Shown in pieces: positions 19,608-28,259 of a DNA stretch of 64,000 nucleotides. The notes beneath the pieces are model-generated. The model made no database searches, was not told the DNA's origin, and worked only from the letters and a program-made list of their open reading frames with translations. Each line of letters starts with the position of its first letter. Positions within the stretch are counted from its first letter, which is position 1. Source of the DNA: Halopseudomonas xinjiangensis (lineage in GTDB: Bacteria; Pseudomonadota; Gammaproteobacteria; Pseudomonadales; Pseudomonadaceae). A program made the position numbers and the translations under genes. The stretch covers positions 496,001 to 560,000 of the forward strand of contig NZ_LT629736.1 in the NCBI RefSeq assembly GCF_900104945.1, in the 5' to 3' direction.

Positions 19608-20627
19608 ATGGACAATACCAGTCAGATACTTGAGCGCAGCGCCGAGGCGTTCACAGGCAAGCGTGTATTGCTGGTCAATCCTGTCGTCGACTCGCTTTGT
19701 TCCACCCTGAGCGCCGACTGGTATCTATGGACCTGGGACTTCGCCGTGTTGCGCGGGCTCGCTGCCTCGCTGGATTCAGACCATCTGGCTTTTTCGCATC
19801 TCTGCCCAGCGTACAGCGATCTGGACGCGGCGATTCTGGTCATGCCCAAGGCTATCGAACGTGCCGAATATGCGCTGGCGCAAATCGCTCCGCTGCTTGC
19901 TATGGGCACACCCTTGTATCTGGTTGGCGAGAAGAAGGGCGGCATCACCCGCGCCGAACGATTGCTCGAAGGCTATGGGGCCAGGCCGGAGAAGCTCGAT
20001 TCGGCGCGGCACTGCCAGCTTTGGCGGGTGCAGTTGGATCGGCAAGCGCCTGCGTTTGATCTGGGGGCCTGGGCCCGGCGTGTGCGGGTAGAGCTGCCAG
20101 ACCAGACCGTGGAAATGGTGACCCTCCCGGGCGTGTTCAGTCATGGCCGGCTGGACGAGGGCAGCGAACTGCTGCTCGAAGAGACCGCTAGCCTGCCTCG
20201 CGGCAAGGCGCTGGATTTCGGCTGCGGAGCCGGCGTGCTCGCTACAGCCCTGGCGCGCCGCAACCCGGATACGCGTTTCGATCTGGTCGACGTCGACGCG
20301 CTGGCGTTGTACTGCGCGCAGGAGACGTTGCGGCTCAACGCCGTTGACGCCGAGGTCTATCCGTCGGACGGGTTGAGCGACGTGCACGGGCGTTTTGCTG
20401 CTGTGGTCAGCAATCCTCCGTTTCACACCGGGATTCGTCATGACACCAGTGTTGCCGAGGGATTCCTCAATCAGGTGACGCGCAACCTGTTGCCGAAAGG
20501 CGAGCTGCGCATCGTAGCCAACGGGTTTCTCAAGTATCCGGCGCTGATCGAAAGCCACATCGGCCCCTGTCAGGTATTGCGTGAAACCAATAGATTCAAG
20601 GTGTACTCGGCGGTTGCGCCGGGTTGA
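19608..20627 (+). CDS. rsmC: 16S rRNA (guanine1207-N2)-methyltransferase RsmC
   Basis: A 339-residue protein with an N-terminal pseudo-methyltransferase half and a C-terminal SAM-dependent half: SAM motif LDFGCGAGVLATAL (about 200-213) and catalytic SNPPFHTGIRHDTS (about 271-284). These match RsmC, which methylates G1207 of 16S rRNA. ATG 19608 is preceded by CGGAG at good spacing; an earlier in-frame ATG at 19578 lacks a ribosome-binding site. Confidence 0.93.
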   Translation: MDNTSQILERSAEAFTGKRVLLVNPVVDSLCSTLSADWYLWTWDFAVLRGLAASLDSDHLAFSHLCPAYSDLDAAILVMPKAIERAEYALAQIAPLLAMGTPLYLVGEKKGGITRAERLLEGYGARPEKLDSARHCQLWRVQLDRQAPAFDLGAWARRVRVELPDQTVEMVTLPGVFSHGRLDEGSELLLEETASLPRGKALDFGCGAGVLATALARRNPDTRFDLVDVDALALYCAQETLRLNAVDAEVYPSDGLSDVHGRFAAVVSNPPFHTGIRHDTSVAEGFLNQVTRNLLPKGELRIVANGFLKYPALIESHIGPCQVLRETNRFKVYSAVAPG

Positions 20628-20654
20628 TCGCTTCGCTTGGTGCTGCTAAAGTTT

Positions 20655-20795
20655 TGCCCGTCCTAGGGGAGTAGTCTCTCCGGAAGCCAGTCTTCCATCT
20701 GGCAAGCGTCAACATAATTGGTCCGCAGACCATGGCGCTTGCGACCCTCAGCCTTCGCGGCTTCGGGTTTGACGAGACCTATGACATGCGAGCGG
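20655..20795 (+). ncRNA. yybP-ykoY (manganese) riboswitch
   Basis: The 230-base leader before the manganese exporter carries the landmarks of the yybP-ykoY class: GGGGAGTAG at 20667-20675, GTCAACATAA at 20708-20717, GC-rich stems between, and GACGAGACCT followed by ATGACAT at 20771-20787. These correspond to the two conserved internal loops that clamp Mn2+. Such riboswitches turn on Mn2+ exporters when manganese is high. The downstream gene is exactly such an exporter, which supports the call. Boundaries are approximate. Confidence 0.88.
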
Positions 20796-20858
20796 CTGCC
20801 GAGGGCGGAGTTGCGCGCGTGTCATTGGTTAGTCGATCCGCCCTCTCTGGAAAAATCC

Positions 20859-21431
20859 GTGGAAGCCTTTTGGGTATCAACCGGGATTGTCTCGCTGGCG
20901 GAGATCGGCGACAAAACCCAACTACTCGCGCTGGTACTGGCGGCGCGTTTTCGCAGGCCCTGGCCAATCGTCTGGGGCATTCTCGTCGCGACAATCGCGA
21001 ACCATGCATTCGCTGGCGCCGTCGGTGAGATCGCCAGCAACCTGCTGAACGACACCTGGCTGCACGCCATCGTTGCTGTTTCCTTTCTCGTTGTCGCCGG
21101 CTGGACGCTGATTCCCGACAAGCTCGAAGATGACGATACGGCGCCAATCGGACGTTACGGGGCCTTCATGGCCACGCTGGTTGCGTTCTTCCTTGCCGAA
21201 ATGGGCGACAAGACGCAGATCGCGACCGTGGTGCTCGCGGCGCAATTCGAAAGCTACGTCTGGGTTGTAGTGGGCACTACCGTGGGGATGATGCTGGCCA
21301 ACGTGCCCGTCGTGTTCATGGGGCATGCAGCGGCAGGGCGGTTGCCGCTGACGGCGATTCGCACGGTAGCGGCGATCGCTTTCCTGCTGCTCGGCCTTTA
21401 CGCGGGATGGATGGCTATTACCGGCGGCTGA
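20859..21431 (+). CDS. mneA: GDT1/TMEM165 family (UPF0016) manganese exporter
   Basis: A 190-residue six-helix membrane protein with the duplicated cation motif of the family: EIGDKTQLLALVLAARF near residue 15 and EMGDKTQIATVVLAAQF near residue 118. Bacterial members (MneA in Vibrio) export Mn2+. The start is GTG 20859 (VEAFWVSTGIVSLAEIGD), because longer reading upstream runs through the riboswitch. The ribosome-binding site is weak, fitting translational control by the leader. Symbol by family analogy. Confidence 0.88.
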   Translation: MEAFWVSTGIVSLAEIGDKTQLLALVLAARFRRPWPIVWGILVATIANHAFAGAVGEIASNLLNDTWLHAIVAVSFLVVAGWTLIPDKLEDDDTAPIGRYGAFMATLVAFFLAEMGDKTQIATVVLAAQFESYVWVVVGTTVGMMLANVPVVFMGHAAAGRLPLTAIRTVAAIAFLLLGLYAGWMAITGG

Positions 21432-21470
21432 TGCCGCCGGCAGGGTCCCGGCGGCGGAAGGTGAGGAGCG

Positions 21471-21785
21471 TCATCGTACCCGGATGTCGTTCTTCACCTC
21501 GCGCACGCCTTCAACACCGCGAGTCACTTGCGCCGCTCTACTTTTTTCGGCCCGACTCCCGACGAAGCCGCTGAGTTGCACCACGCCCTTGAAGGACTCC
21601 ACCTGAACTTCGCGAAACTTGACCTGAGGATCTTCGATCAGCGCCGCTCGCACGCGAGTGCTGACGATGCTGTCGTCGACGAACTCGCCAGCAGTCTTCT
21701 GCCCGGAAGCAACCGTACAACCTGTTGCGATCGTCATTAGCGCCGCCGCTGCCAGTATCGCTATCGACCTGCCTAAACGACCCAT
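21471..21785 (-). CDS. BON-domain lipoprotein
   Basis: A 104-residue protein with signal peptide and lipobox IATGC (lipid on C23) followed by a BON domain (about 38-104, containing DDSIVSTRVRAAL and FKGVVQLSGFV), the fold found in OsmY and DolP. BON lipoproteins bind phospholipid and guard outer-membrane integrity. ATG 21785 is chosen, with GGAGAAG directly upstream; an in-frame TTG lies at 21797. Confidence 0.83.
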   Translation of the reverse strand: MGRLGRSIAILAAAALMTIATGCTVASGQKTAGEFVDDSIVSTRVRAALIEDPQVKFREVQVESFKGVVQLSGFVGSRAEKSRAAQVTRGVEGVREVKNDIRVR

Positions 21786-21849
21786 ATGCTTCTCCAATGA
21801 GGTAACCAGCTATTCGGCCGCGTCGGTCCAGTCCGGTTCCCGCGGTCGT

Positions 21850-22635
21850 TCAGGATATTTTGCTGTGTACGCGGCGCTCCGTCTGATGCATGCCGGAATG
21901 CGCGTGCGGAACCGGATGCATATGCAAGCGTTCCTGGGCGGGCGCAGTCGCCCTCAAAACGGACGCCTGCCGCCAAGGGTGTAGTTGAACCGCTGCCAGC
22001 GCGGTGCGGAAGAAGTAACCCGTCCAGCTGACCAAGCCGATCAGTTTTGCTCCGTCTTCCAGCAGATAGGGATCGATCCACTCGATGTCCAGCACGTCGA
22101 TCACCACCGAGGCACCGAAAAAAACCAGCGCCATCGTCAGCAGGAGAAATTCGCTGTTGAGGATGATCTTGTGGAAATAGAGCAGAAAAGCGACGGTACA
22201 TAGGCCGTAAACGCCGAGCACGACCAACTCGTTAACGCCGAGAAAAGGAAACAAATGCTCGTGCAGCAGGAATACGTCGTCCAGGCCCAGCATCAATGTC
22301 AGCGCGCCTGCGGCGACGAAAAAGCCGCGAATGCGCCTGGTTTGCGCTCGGCCCGGTATCACCAGCGCCACGAACAGACAAAGGGTAGCGGTGGTGGACC
22401 AGAAGAATATGCCGACCTGCGACAAGAACCCGATATATATGCGCACCCCGGCCACTGCCGTCGGGTCGCGGGTCAGGTCGCCCGGCGGAATGCTCATCGC
22501 CACACTGACCAGAACGACCAGTGCGAGCAGCACGAAGGAGATCGACAGGATCACCGATACCATCGGATATGGGTTATGTACCCGACCGTTAACGAGGCCC
22601 TCGACAAATGAATGCGTGGCGCCCTGACGTCTCAC
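21850..22635 (-). CDS. Hypothetical six-helix membrane protein
   Basis: A 261-residue inner-membrane protein with about six hydrophobic helices (around 27-48, 65-92, 104-120, 132-152, 160-178, 190-206) and an acidic pair DDVFLLHEHLFPF that could bind metal. The C-terminal 45 residues are basic and His-rich (HMHPVPHAHSGMH). No family is recognised. The start is GTG 22635, well placed behind AAAGGAG. The tail ends only 65 bases from the BON-lipoprotein gene. Confidence 0.72.
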   Translation of the reverse strand: MRRQGATHSFVEGLVNGRVHNPYPMVSVILSISFVLLALVVLVSVAMSIPPGDLTRDPTAVAGVRIYIGFLSQVGIFFWSTTATLCLFVALVIPGRAQTRRIRGFFVAAGALTLMLGLDDVFLLHEHLFPFLGVNELVVLGVYGLCTVAFLLYFHKIILNSEFLLLTMALVFFGASVVIDVLDIEWIDPYLLEDGAKLIGLVSWTGYFFRTALAAVQLHPWRQASVLRATAPAQERLHMHPVPHAHSGMHQTERRVHSKIS

Positions 22636-22818
22636 AGCGTTCTCCTTTGCTTGCTATCTGCTATCACTGTGGGATGTACTGGCGCTTGTAATAGTTCCGT
22701 AAAGATCGTCTGCGAAAATGTAAAGTTTTTCGGCGATCGGCAGACGTCACGCAGGGCGGCGATTGAGGGTGATCGCGGCGGGTCGCCACTGGCATCACGG
22801 GAGTTTGCAGAGGGGCCG

Positions 22819-24132
22819 TCAGTCCAGTTCGAGTGTGTAGCTGATGACTACCCGCGCTTCGTCAATGTCGGGCTGGTCGGCAAGGTTGCTGCGCAGGCTG
22901 GCATGGCGCAGGGTTAACGTCAGGTTCCGAAGGGGCCCGTCGTCTGGCTGGAAGTCCAGTCGCAGGTCTCTTTCCCATTCGCCGCTATCGCCGCCTTGTG
23001 GTGACCGTATGCCGCGTCCGCTCAGGTAGGCGCCGGAAAACTTCAGGCCGGGCATGCCGATGTCGTCGAACTTATAGGTGTATTCGGCCAGCCAGGTGCG
23101 TTCGCCAGCACGCTGGAACTTGCCGACTTGCGCGTAGGTGATCAGATACACCGACGCGCCATCGCCATTGTCCACATAAGGGAAATCACTGTCGCCATTT
23201 ACCCACTGATGACCGAGTCCGAAGCGATGCATTCGGGTTTCATACGATAACGCCAGGCTTGCCGTCCGGTTGTCGACCTCGCCGATGGTGGCGCCTTCGG
23301 CATACACGCCACGCGCGCCATATTCACTATTTCCCGCAGCGTTGGCGCCCCTTCCCGAGCTGTGGAACAGTCGCACATCGACCCCAAGTTCACCTTCGGC
23401 AAGCGCGATGGCGTGTTCGAGACCGATGAAGTGCTGCAGGTAGTAGTCGCGGAGTTCCGCTGCGAAATACGTCAAGCTGGTGTCATCGAGTGGTTTGTAG
23501 GCGAGTCCGGCAAAGCGGAAACGGTTGGAGCCGGCGTCGCCACCGCGGATCTGCATGGGCTCGTAGTCCGCCGAGTTCCGCTGGCTGACCCTGTGGATCT
23601 GCCCGGCATGCAAGGTGGCGTCGTCGCGGATAGTCGATTCGAGCTGCGCGCCGCGAAAGGTTTGCGGCAGTATGCGGCTATCGTTGCGGATCAGCACGGG
23701 CAGATCAGGTTGCAGCGCGCCTAGTCGCAGTTCGCTGTTCCACGCTCGGGCCTTGGCGGTGGGATCGATGCGGCCAAACTCGCTGGCGGCCTTGCCACCT
23801 TCCAGCGGGAACAGGTCGCCCGGCTCGCGTGTGGAGCCTGGCTTGTCTGAGCGGCCGCCACCATCCAGCCGAAAGCCGAACTGGCCCAATACATCCACGC
23901 CGAATCCGACGGTGCCAGGCGTGTATCCCGATTCCAGATCGAGAATGACGCCTTGCCCCCATTCTTCCACGCGAGAGTAGTCAGGGTCGCCGCTGCGCTG
24001 GTCCTGATTGATATAGAAGTTGCGCAGTTCGAGTTCAACGCTGCCATCCGCAATCGGATCTGCCACGGCGCTCGTCGAATACACCGAAGCGCAGACCACC
24101 AGCGCCGCGAGACGCTCAGCGTGCTGCTTCAT
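22819..24132 (-). CDS. OprD-family outer-membrane porin
   Basis: A 437-residue OprD/OccD-OccK type porin: signal peptide (cleavage after TSAVA, residue 24), early DPIADGSVELELRNFYIN, the GFGVDVLGQFGFRLDGG segment, LGALQPDLPVLIRNDSRILPQTFRGAQ (read as two parts), and a C-terminal strand ending in a hydrophobic-rich YTLELD. Such channels admit small acids or amino acids; substrate is not inferable. Its start lies 17 bases inside the end of the M48 protease gene, an unusual overlap for a porin, so the two may be expressed together. Confidence 0.88.
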   Translation of the reverse strand: MKQHAERLAALVVCASVYSTSAVADPIADGSVELELRNFYINQDQRSGDPDYSRVEEWGQGVILDLESGYTPGTVGFGVDVLGQFGFRLDGGGRSDKPGSTREPGDLFPLEGGKAASEFGRIDPTAKARAWNSELRLGALQPDLPVLIRNDSRILPQTFRGAQLESTIRDDATLHAGQIHRVSQRNSADYEPMQIRGGDAGSNRFRFAGLAYKPLDDTSLTYFAAELRDYYLQHFIGLEHAIALAEGELGVDVRLFHSSGRGANAAGNSEYGARGVYAEGATIGEVDNRTASLALSYETRMHRFGLGHQWVNGDSDFPYVDNGDGASVYLITYAQVGKFQRAGERTWLAEYTYKFDDIGMPGLKFSGAYLSGRGIRSPQGGDSGEWERDLRLDFQPDDGPLRNLTLTLRHASLRSNLADQPDIDEARVVISYTLELD

Positions 24133-24922
24133 ACAGCGGCATGACGCGGGGGATGGCCTCTTTCAGCTTTTCGATACGCCCGCCAGGCGACGGGTGAGTG
24201 CTTAGGAATGCCGGCGGGTTGCCCTGCGATGCGCCGGCCATCTTCTGCCACAGGCTCACCGCGGCGTTTGGATCATAACCAGCGCGGGCGGCTAGCTCGA
24301 GACCGATCAAATCGGCTTCGGATTCGTTGGAGCGGCTGTTGGGCAGCATCAATCCATACTGCACGGCCATGTCTGCTGCCTGCATGGACATCTGGCCGAG
24401 ACCGAACAGCGCCCCAACCACTTGCGTACCCATCTGCGTCGTGTAGGCGCGCGAAATAGCCTCGCGTCCGTGTTCGCGCAGCGCGTGAGCGATTTCGTGG
24501 CCCATGATCTGAGCGATTTCCGCGTCGGTCAGATCCAGTCGCTCGATAATGCCGCTGAAGAACAGGATCTTGCCGCCAGGCATGCAACTGGCGTTTAGCT
24601 GCTCGTCGGTGATGACGTTCACTTCCCAGTTCCAGTCGCGAGCGTCGGGACGGAAGGCTTCGACAGTCGGAATCAGCTCACCGGCGATGCGCCGAACGCG
24701 TTTGACCATGGCATCCTTGGTGTTCAGCACATTCTGCGCCTTGGCCTCGGCGAGGATCTTCTGGTACGACTCGGCGGCCATCTGGTCGACCTGAGTGGCG
24801 GACAGCGAACTGAACATGTACTGGTCGCGATCGACGCCGACCGCGCCGCCCTGCGTCGTCTGTACCGATTCACAGCCAACCAGGCCGGCTACTGCGAGAC
24901 ACACGAGAAAACGATTGCGCAT
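24116..24922 (-). CDS. M48 family metallopeptidase lipoprotein
   Basis: A 268-residue LoiP/BepA-like zinc protease. A signal peptide with lipobox LVGC (C17) places it in the envelope. The zinc motif HEIAH uses H142, E143 and H146, and NESEADLIG supplies the third ligand. Related proteases clear misassembled outer-membrane proteins. ATG 24922 (MRNRFLV) is chosen over a start ten codons upstream. It overlaps the following oprD-like gene by 17 bases. Confidence 0.88.
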   Translation of the reverse strand: MRNRFLVCLAVAGLVGCESVQTTQGGAVGVDRDQYMFSSLSATQVDQMAAESYQKILAEAKAQNVLNTKDAMVKRVRRIAGELIPTVEAFRPDARDWNWEVNVITDEQLNASCMPGGKILFFSGIIERLDLTDAEIAQIMGHEIAHALREHGREAISRAYTTQMGTQVVGALFGLGQMSMQAADMAVQYGLMLPNSRSNESEADLIGLELAARAGYDPNAAVSLWQKMAGASQGNPPAFLSTHPSPGGRIEKLKEAIPRVMPLYEAAR

Positions 24923-25018
24923 GGATGTGGTTCCTTCAACCTGACAGTGCACTGATTATGGAGCATTAAGCGCAGCCGGCAAGCACCGGCATGTTGCGAG
25001 ACTTTGTCGAAATGGTCC

Positions 25019-25045
25019 TGAAGATTTGTCCTGCGGTGCCGATAA
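25019..25045 (+). promoter_or_regulatory. FliA (sigma-28) promoter of the chemoreceptor
   Basis: TGAA (25019-25022), a 15-base spacer and GCCGATAA (25038-25045). The -10 octamer equals the sigma-28 consensus and the -35 differs by one base from TAAA. It ends 35 bases before the chemoreceptor ATG, with no other gene between. Confidence 0.8.
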
Positions 25046-25080
25046 GGGTTCAACGGTGCTTCCGCTTCAGAGGTCTCTTC

Positions 25081-27216
25081 ATGCGATTCAAATCCATCCA
25101 GCTTTCCATCACCGCACTCGCCGGCGCCTGCCTGTTCGTCGCGGTGGGGATCATGACACTTTTCGGCTTGTACTCGGCGGAACGGAACCAGCAATTCGTG
25201 CAGGAGCACAGCGAGCAACTAGTTACCCGGCTGATTGAACAACGGCTGACCTCCATCGCCAGCAGCGAGGCTGAGCGCATTCGTAGGCGCCTGGAATACC
25301 CGCTGACCGTCGCTAGTCAGCTGGCGATGCTCAATCAAATGCTCGGTGAGCTCGAAGGCGACGGTACGCCCAGCCTGATGATGCCGCGCGAAGAGATGAG
25401 CCGAGTGACTCAGCGCATGCTGCAGAGCAATCCGGACCTGCTCGGGCTGTACGTCGCCTGGGAGCCGAATTCGCTCGACGAAATGGACGAGTATTACCAA
25501 GGGGTCACGACCGACGGCTACGATGGCAGCGGCCGCTTCATGCCCTGGTGGTACCGGGCCGCGGACGGTTCAATGGCGGTCGAGCCGCTGGAAGATCTTG
25601 AAAACGAGACGATCCTGGAAACCGGTGTTCGCGCCGGCGAATACTATTTATGCGCACGTGAGACGCAAAAAGCCTGCGTCATCGATCCCGCGCCCTATGA
25701 AGTGGGTGGAACGAAAGTCCTGTTGTCGTCGTTTGTCGCCCCGATCATGGTCGAAGGTGAATTCATGGGGGCGGTCGGCGCTGACCTGTCGCTGGATTTC
25801 ATTCAGACCCTGCTGCAAGAGAGCAATAGTCATCTGTATGACGGCCGCGGGAAGCAAGCCTTGATCAGCAGCAATGGCCATTTGGTGGGCTATACGGGCA
25901 CCGAGGGCAAGCCAGGCGATCCGGCAGCCAAGGTGCTCGATGCGCACGAAGTCGAGACTCTCAAGCGTCTCGGCAATGACATGACGTACGAACTCGATCC
26001 GGCCGGTGGCCATATCGAACTGATGATGCCGATCCGCATCAGTGGCACCTCGACGCGTTGGGTGCTTGTCATGACGTTGCCGTTGGACGCGGTCATGGCA
26101 GATCTGCAGTCGATGGGCGCGGCGATCGACGAACATCAGATCGACTCCACCATGACCATGGGCGCCATCGGCGTCGCTGTCGCCGTGCTGGGTCTGGTAG
26201 TGATGGGGATGGTTGGCTTGAGCCTGGCGCGTCCGGCGCGTCAGCTGGCAGCCATGCTTGAAGATATAGGACGGGGCGAAGGTGACCTGACCCGCCGTCT
26301 GCAGGTCAACCGGGCAGACGAGTTCGGTGCCATCGCCAGCGGCTTCAATGCGTTCCTGGACAAGCTCCAGCGAATGATTCGCGAAGTGGTCGGCTCGGTG
26401 CAGCAGGTCACCGACGCCTCGGAACATACCGCCGACATCGCCATCCGCACCAATGACGGCGTGCAGCGTCAGCTCAGCGAAATCGACCTGGTTGCCACAG
26501 CCGTGACCGAGATGACCGCAACGGCTCACGACGTCGCGCGCAATGCCGCGCTGGCGGCCGAGGCGGCGAACAATGCGGACGGCTCGGCGAACCACGGCCG
26601 TGAGGTGGTGAAGGCGACCGCCCAGACCATTCAGCACCTGGCGAGTGATATCCAGCGTGCGGTCGGCAGCGTCCAGACCCTGGCGCGTGACAGCGAGAAT
26701 ATCACCGGCATTCTCGATACCATTCGCGGTATAGCCGAGCAGACCAACCTGCTGGCACTCAATGCCGCCATCGAGGCAGCTCGGGCCGGCGAACAGGGGC
26801 GCGGCTTCGCTGTGGTGGCTGACGAAGTACGCAACCTGGCGCAGAAGACGCAGAATTCGACTGCCGAGATTCAAACGATGATCGAGCAGTTGCAGGCTGG
26901 TACGCGCGAAACCGTGAAGGTGATGGAGCAGAGCCGTAGCCGCACCGAGCAGAGCGTGGAGCAGGCCGAAGAAGCCGACGCGGCGCTGACCTCGATCACC
27001 CAGGCGGTGTCGGTGATCAATGACATGAACACCCAGATCGCCAGTGCCGCCGAGCAGCAGAGCGCCGTGGCCGAGGACATCAACCGGAATGTGACCACCA
27101 TCGATTCGGTGGCCAAGTCCGTTGCTTCGGGCGCACGTGAAGCGTCGGACGCCAGCGCTTCGCTGACCAAGCTGGCCGAGCATCAACGCCGCTTGATCAA
27201 CCAGTTCCGGGTCTGA
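25081..27216 (+). CDS. Methyl-accepting chemotaxis protein (Cache-type sensor)
   Basis: A 711-residue transmembrane chemoreceptor. TM1 is about residues 8-30, followed by a large periplasmic double-Cache-like domain (about 35-350, with [11 protein letters not shown]), TM2 (about 355-382), HAMP (about 383-435, with [17 protein letters not shown]) and a signalling domain whose hairpin tip includes [23 protein letters not shown] 25081 is the start; an earlier ATG at 24991 lies in the promoter region. The ligand is not deducible, though the Cache type often binds amino or organic acids. Regulated by a FliA promoter just upstream, so made with the late flagellar genes. Confidence 0.93.
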   Translation: MRFKSIQLSITALAGACLFVAVGIMTLFGLYSAERNQQFVQEHSEQLVTRLIEQRLTSIASSEAERIRRRLEYPLTVASQLAMLNQMLGELEGDGTPSLMMPREEMSRVTQRMLQSNPDLLGLYVAWEPNSLDEMDEYYQGVTTDGYDGSGRFMPWWYRAADGSMAVEPLEDLENETILETGVRAGEYYLCARETQKACVIDPAPYEVGGTKVLLSSFVAPIMVEGEFMGAVGADLSLDFIQTLLQESNSHLYDGRGKQALISSNGHLVGYTGTEGKPGDPAAKVLDAHEVETLKRLGNDMTYELDPAGGHIELMMPIRISGTSTRWVLVMTLPLDAVMADLQSMGAAIDEHQIDSTMTMGAIGVAVAVLGLVVMGMVGLSLARPARQLAAMLEDIGRGEGDLTRRLQVNRADEFGAIASGFNAFLDKLQRMIREVVGSVQQVTDASEHTADIAIRTNDGVQRQLSEIDLVATAVTEMTATAHDVARNAALAAEAANNADGSANHGREVVKATAQTIQHLASDIQRAVGSVQTLARDSENITGILDTIRGIAEQTNLLALNAAIEAARAGEQGRGFAVVADEVRNLAQKTQNSTAEIQTMIEQLQAGTRETVKVMEQSRSRTEQSVEQAEEADAALTSITQAVSVINDMNTQIASAAEQQSAVAEDINRNVTTIDSVAKSVASGAREASDASASLTKLAEHQRRLINQFRV

Positions 27217-27221
27217 TCAGT

Positions 27222-27881
27222 TCAGGCCGGTTCCGATGCGAGGACGATCTGGCCTGCCGGGGCGCAGCATTGCGCCCCGGCAGCGTTCGGATTGCCGATT
27301 GACGTCGCGACCGGGTGCATCATCTCGACCCGCGAAGCCGCGTTGAGCAGTAGCGGCTGAAGTGCCATGTCGGCGGTGGCCGATGCCAACCAGACGGCTT
27401 GCTCGCCACTATTGAGTGTGACCGGCATGCGCGAGCCGAGGCGGGCAGCCAATCCTTTTGCCGGCGCGGTGATCAGGGCGCAGCTATCCCACTCGGTTCC
27501 ATCCTCGAGTCGGTAGCGTTCCCAGAGTCCTGCCACCGCCAGCATTCCGCTTCGACGCCTGAGATACCAGGGTTGCTTGCGCTGGCCCTGTTGTCGCCAC
27601 AGATAATAGCCATCAACGGGTATCAGGCAGCGCCGTTCCGTCAGTGCCTGACGGAACATCGGCCGCTCGGCAAGGTGTTCGGCATTGGCGCTGAAGCTTG
27701 CGCGGCTCAGGTCGCGGAGCCAATCCGGGGTTAGATTCCAGAGTACTTCTGCGCATTCCATGCTGCCTGCGGTCTTGCGCAGGATCAGGAGACGTTTGCC
27801 CGGAGCGATGTTCCAGCCGGGCTTCCAGCCAGGAGGCGGCGCGGGTTGGGTGGGCGTAAACTGGGCGAGCCTGCCAGTCAT
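27222..27881 (-). CDS. SRAP (YedK/HMCES)-family protein lacking catalytic residues
   Basis: A 219-residue SRAP-fold protein. Family members crosslink to abasic sites through Cys2. Here the N-terminus reads MTGRLAQF where the family has MCGRFA, so Cys2 is Thr. The E. coli YedK E105 site (WFEWKK) reads YYLWRQ, and the H160 site (IHDRRP) reads LGSRMP. Only the Asn site (SANAEH, family INARVE) is kept. The fold motifs WNIAPG, KQPWYL and GLWERY are present and the frame is intact, so it is not an obvious pseudogene. It may bind DNA without forming the crosslink. It converges on the chemoreceptor with a five-base gap. Confidence 0.8.
   Translation of the reverse strand: MTGRLAQFTPTQPAPPPGWKPGWNIAPGKRLLILRKTAGSMECAEVLWNLTPDWLRDLSRASFSANAEHLAERPMFRQALTERRCLIPVDGYYLWRQQGQRKQPWYLRRRSGMLAVAGLWERYRLEDGTEWDSCALITAPAKGLAARLGSRMPVTLNSGEQAVWLASATADMALQPLLLNAASRVEMMHPVATSIGNPNAAGAQCCAPAGQIVLASEPA
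27254..27283. repeat. Perfect 13-base inverted repeat
   Basis: Arms CTGCCGGGGCGCA and TGCGCCCCGGCAG around a GCAT loop. It lies inside the 3' end of the SRAP-like gene, 38 bases past the chemoreceptor stop codon on the other strand. The stem would be very stable in either RNA. No U-tract follows, so it may protect or slow the chemoreceptor transcript rather than end it cleanly. Confidence 0.7.
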
Positions 27882-27923
27882 GATTTCCGCGCTATGCGCG
27901 CTGTAGTTGTCGAATTCAACAGA

Positions 27924-28118
27924 TCAGTCCTGCTCGCGTCGCAGATCCAGATGGTAGTTATCGTCGCCGTGTTCGATCCAGATACTCACATGGATGGGTT
28001 GGCAGCAGACCTGGCAGTCCTCGGTGTAGGCTTGCGAGCCGCCCGACAGATCGAGCAGGAGGCTGATCGGCTCACCGCAATGCGGGCATTGTTCTACTAC
28101 TTCCTCGACGGCCTGCAT
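27924..28118 (-). CDS. CPXCG-motif cysteine-rich small protein
   Basis: A 64-residue protein with CPHCG (C11, C14) and CQVCC (C35, C38, C39), the pattern of a small zinc-ribbon family annotated as CPXCG motif-containing. Likely binds one zinc. The C-terminus is acidic and soluble. ATG 28118 has a GGAG site at good distance. Function unknown. Confidence 0.82.
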   Translation of the reverse strand: MQAVEEVVEQCPHCGEPISLLLDLSGGSQAYTEDCQVCCQPIHVSIWIEHGDDNYHLDLRREQD

Positions 28119-28259
28119 GGCAATCTCCGTGATGCTGGGTGAATAGCCCTGGCGGCAAGTGTAGTCCGATCAATGCATGCGGGAAACTGCCGGGAGGAAT
28201 TGTTCCGCATGCGCTCGCGCCGCATAATGCGCGGCTTAATCCTGAACGATGAGAGCGAT

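Noticed and set aside
25648..27186. Open frame of 512 codons antisense to the chemoreceptor
   Set aside because: The chemoreceptor is certain; the antisense product is His- and Arg-rich with no domain pattern, a common GC artefact.
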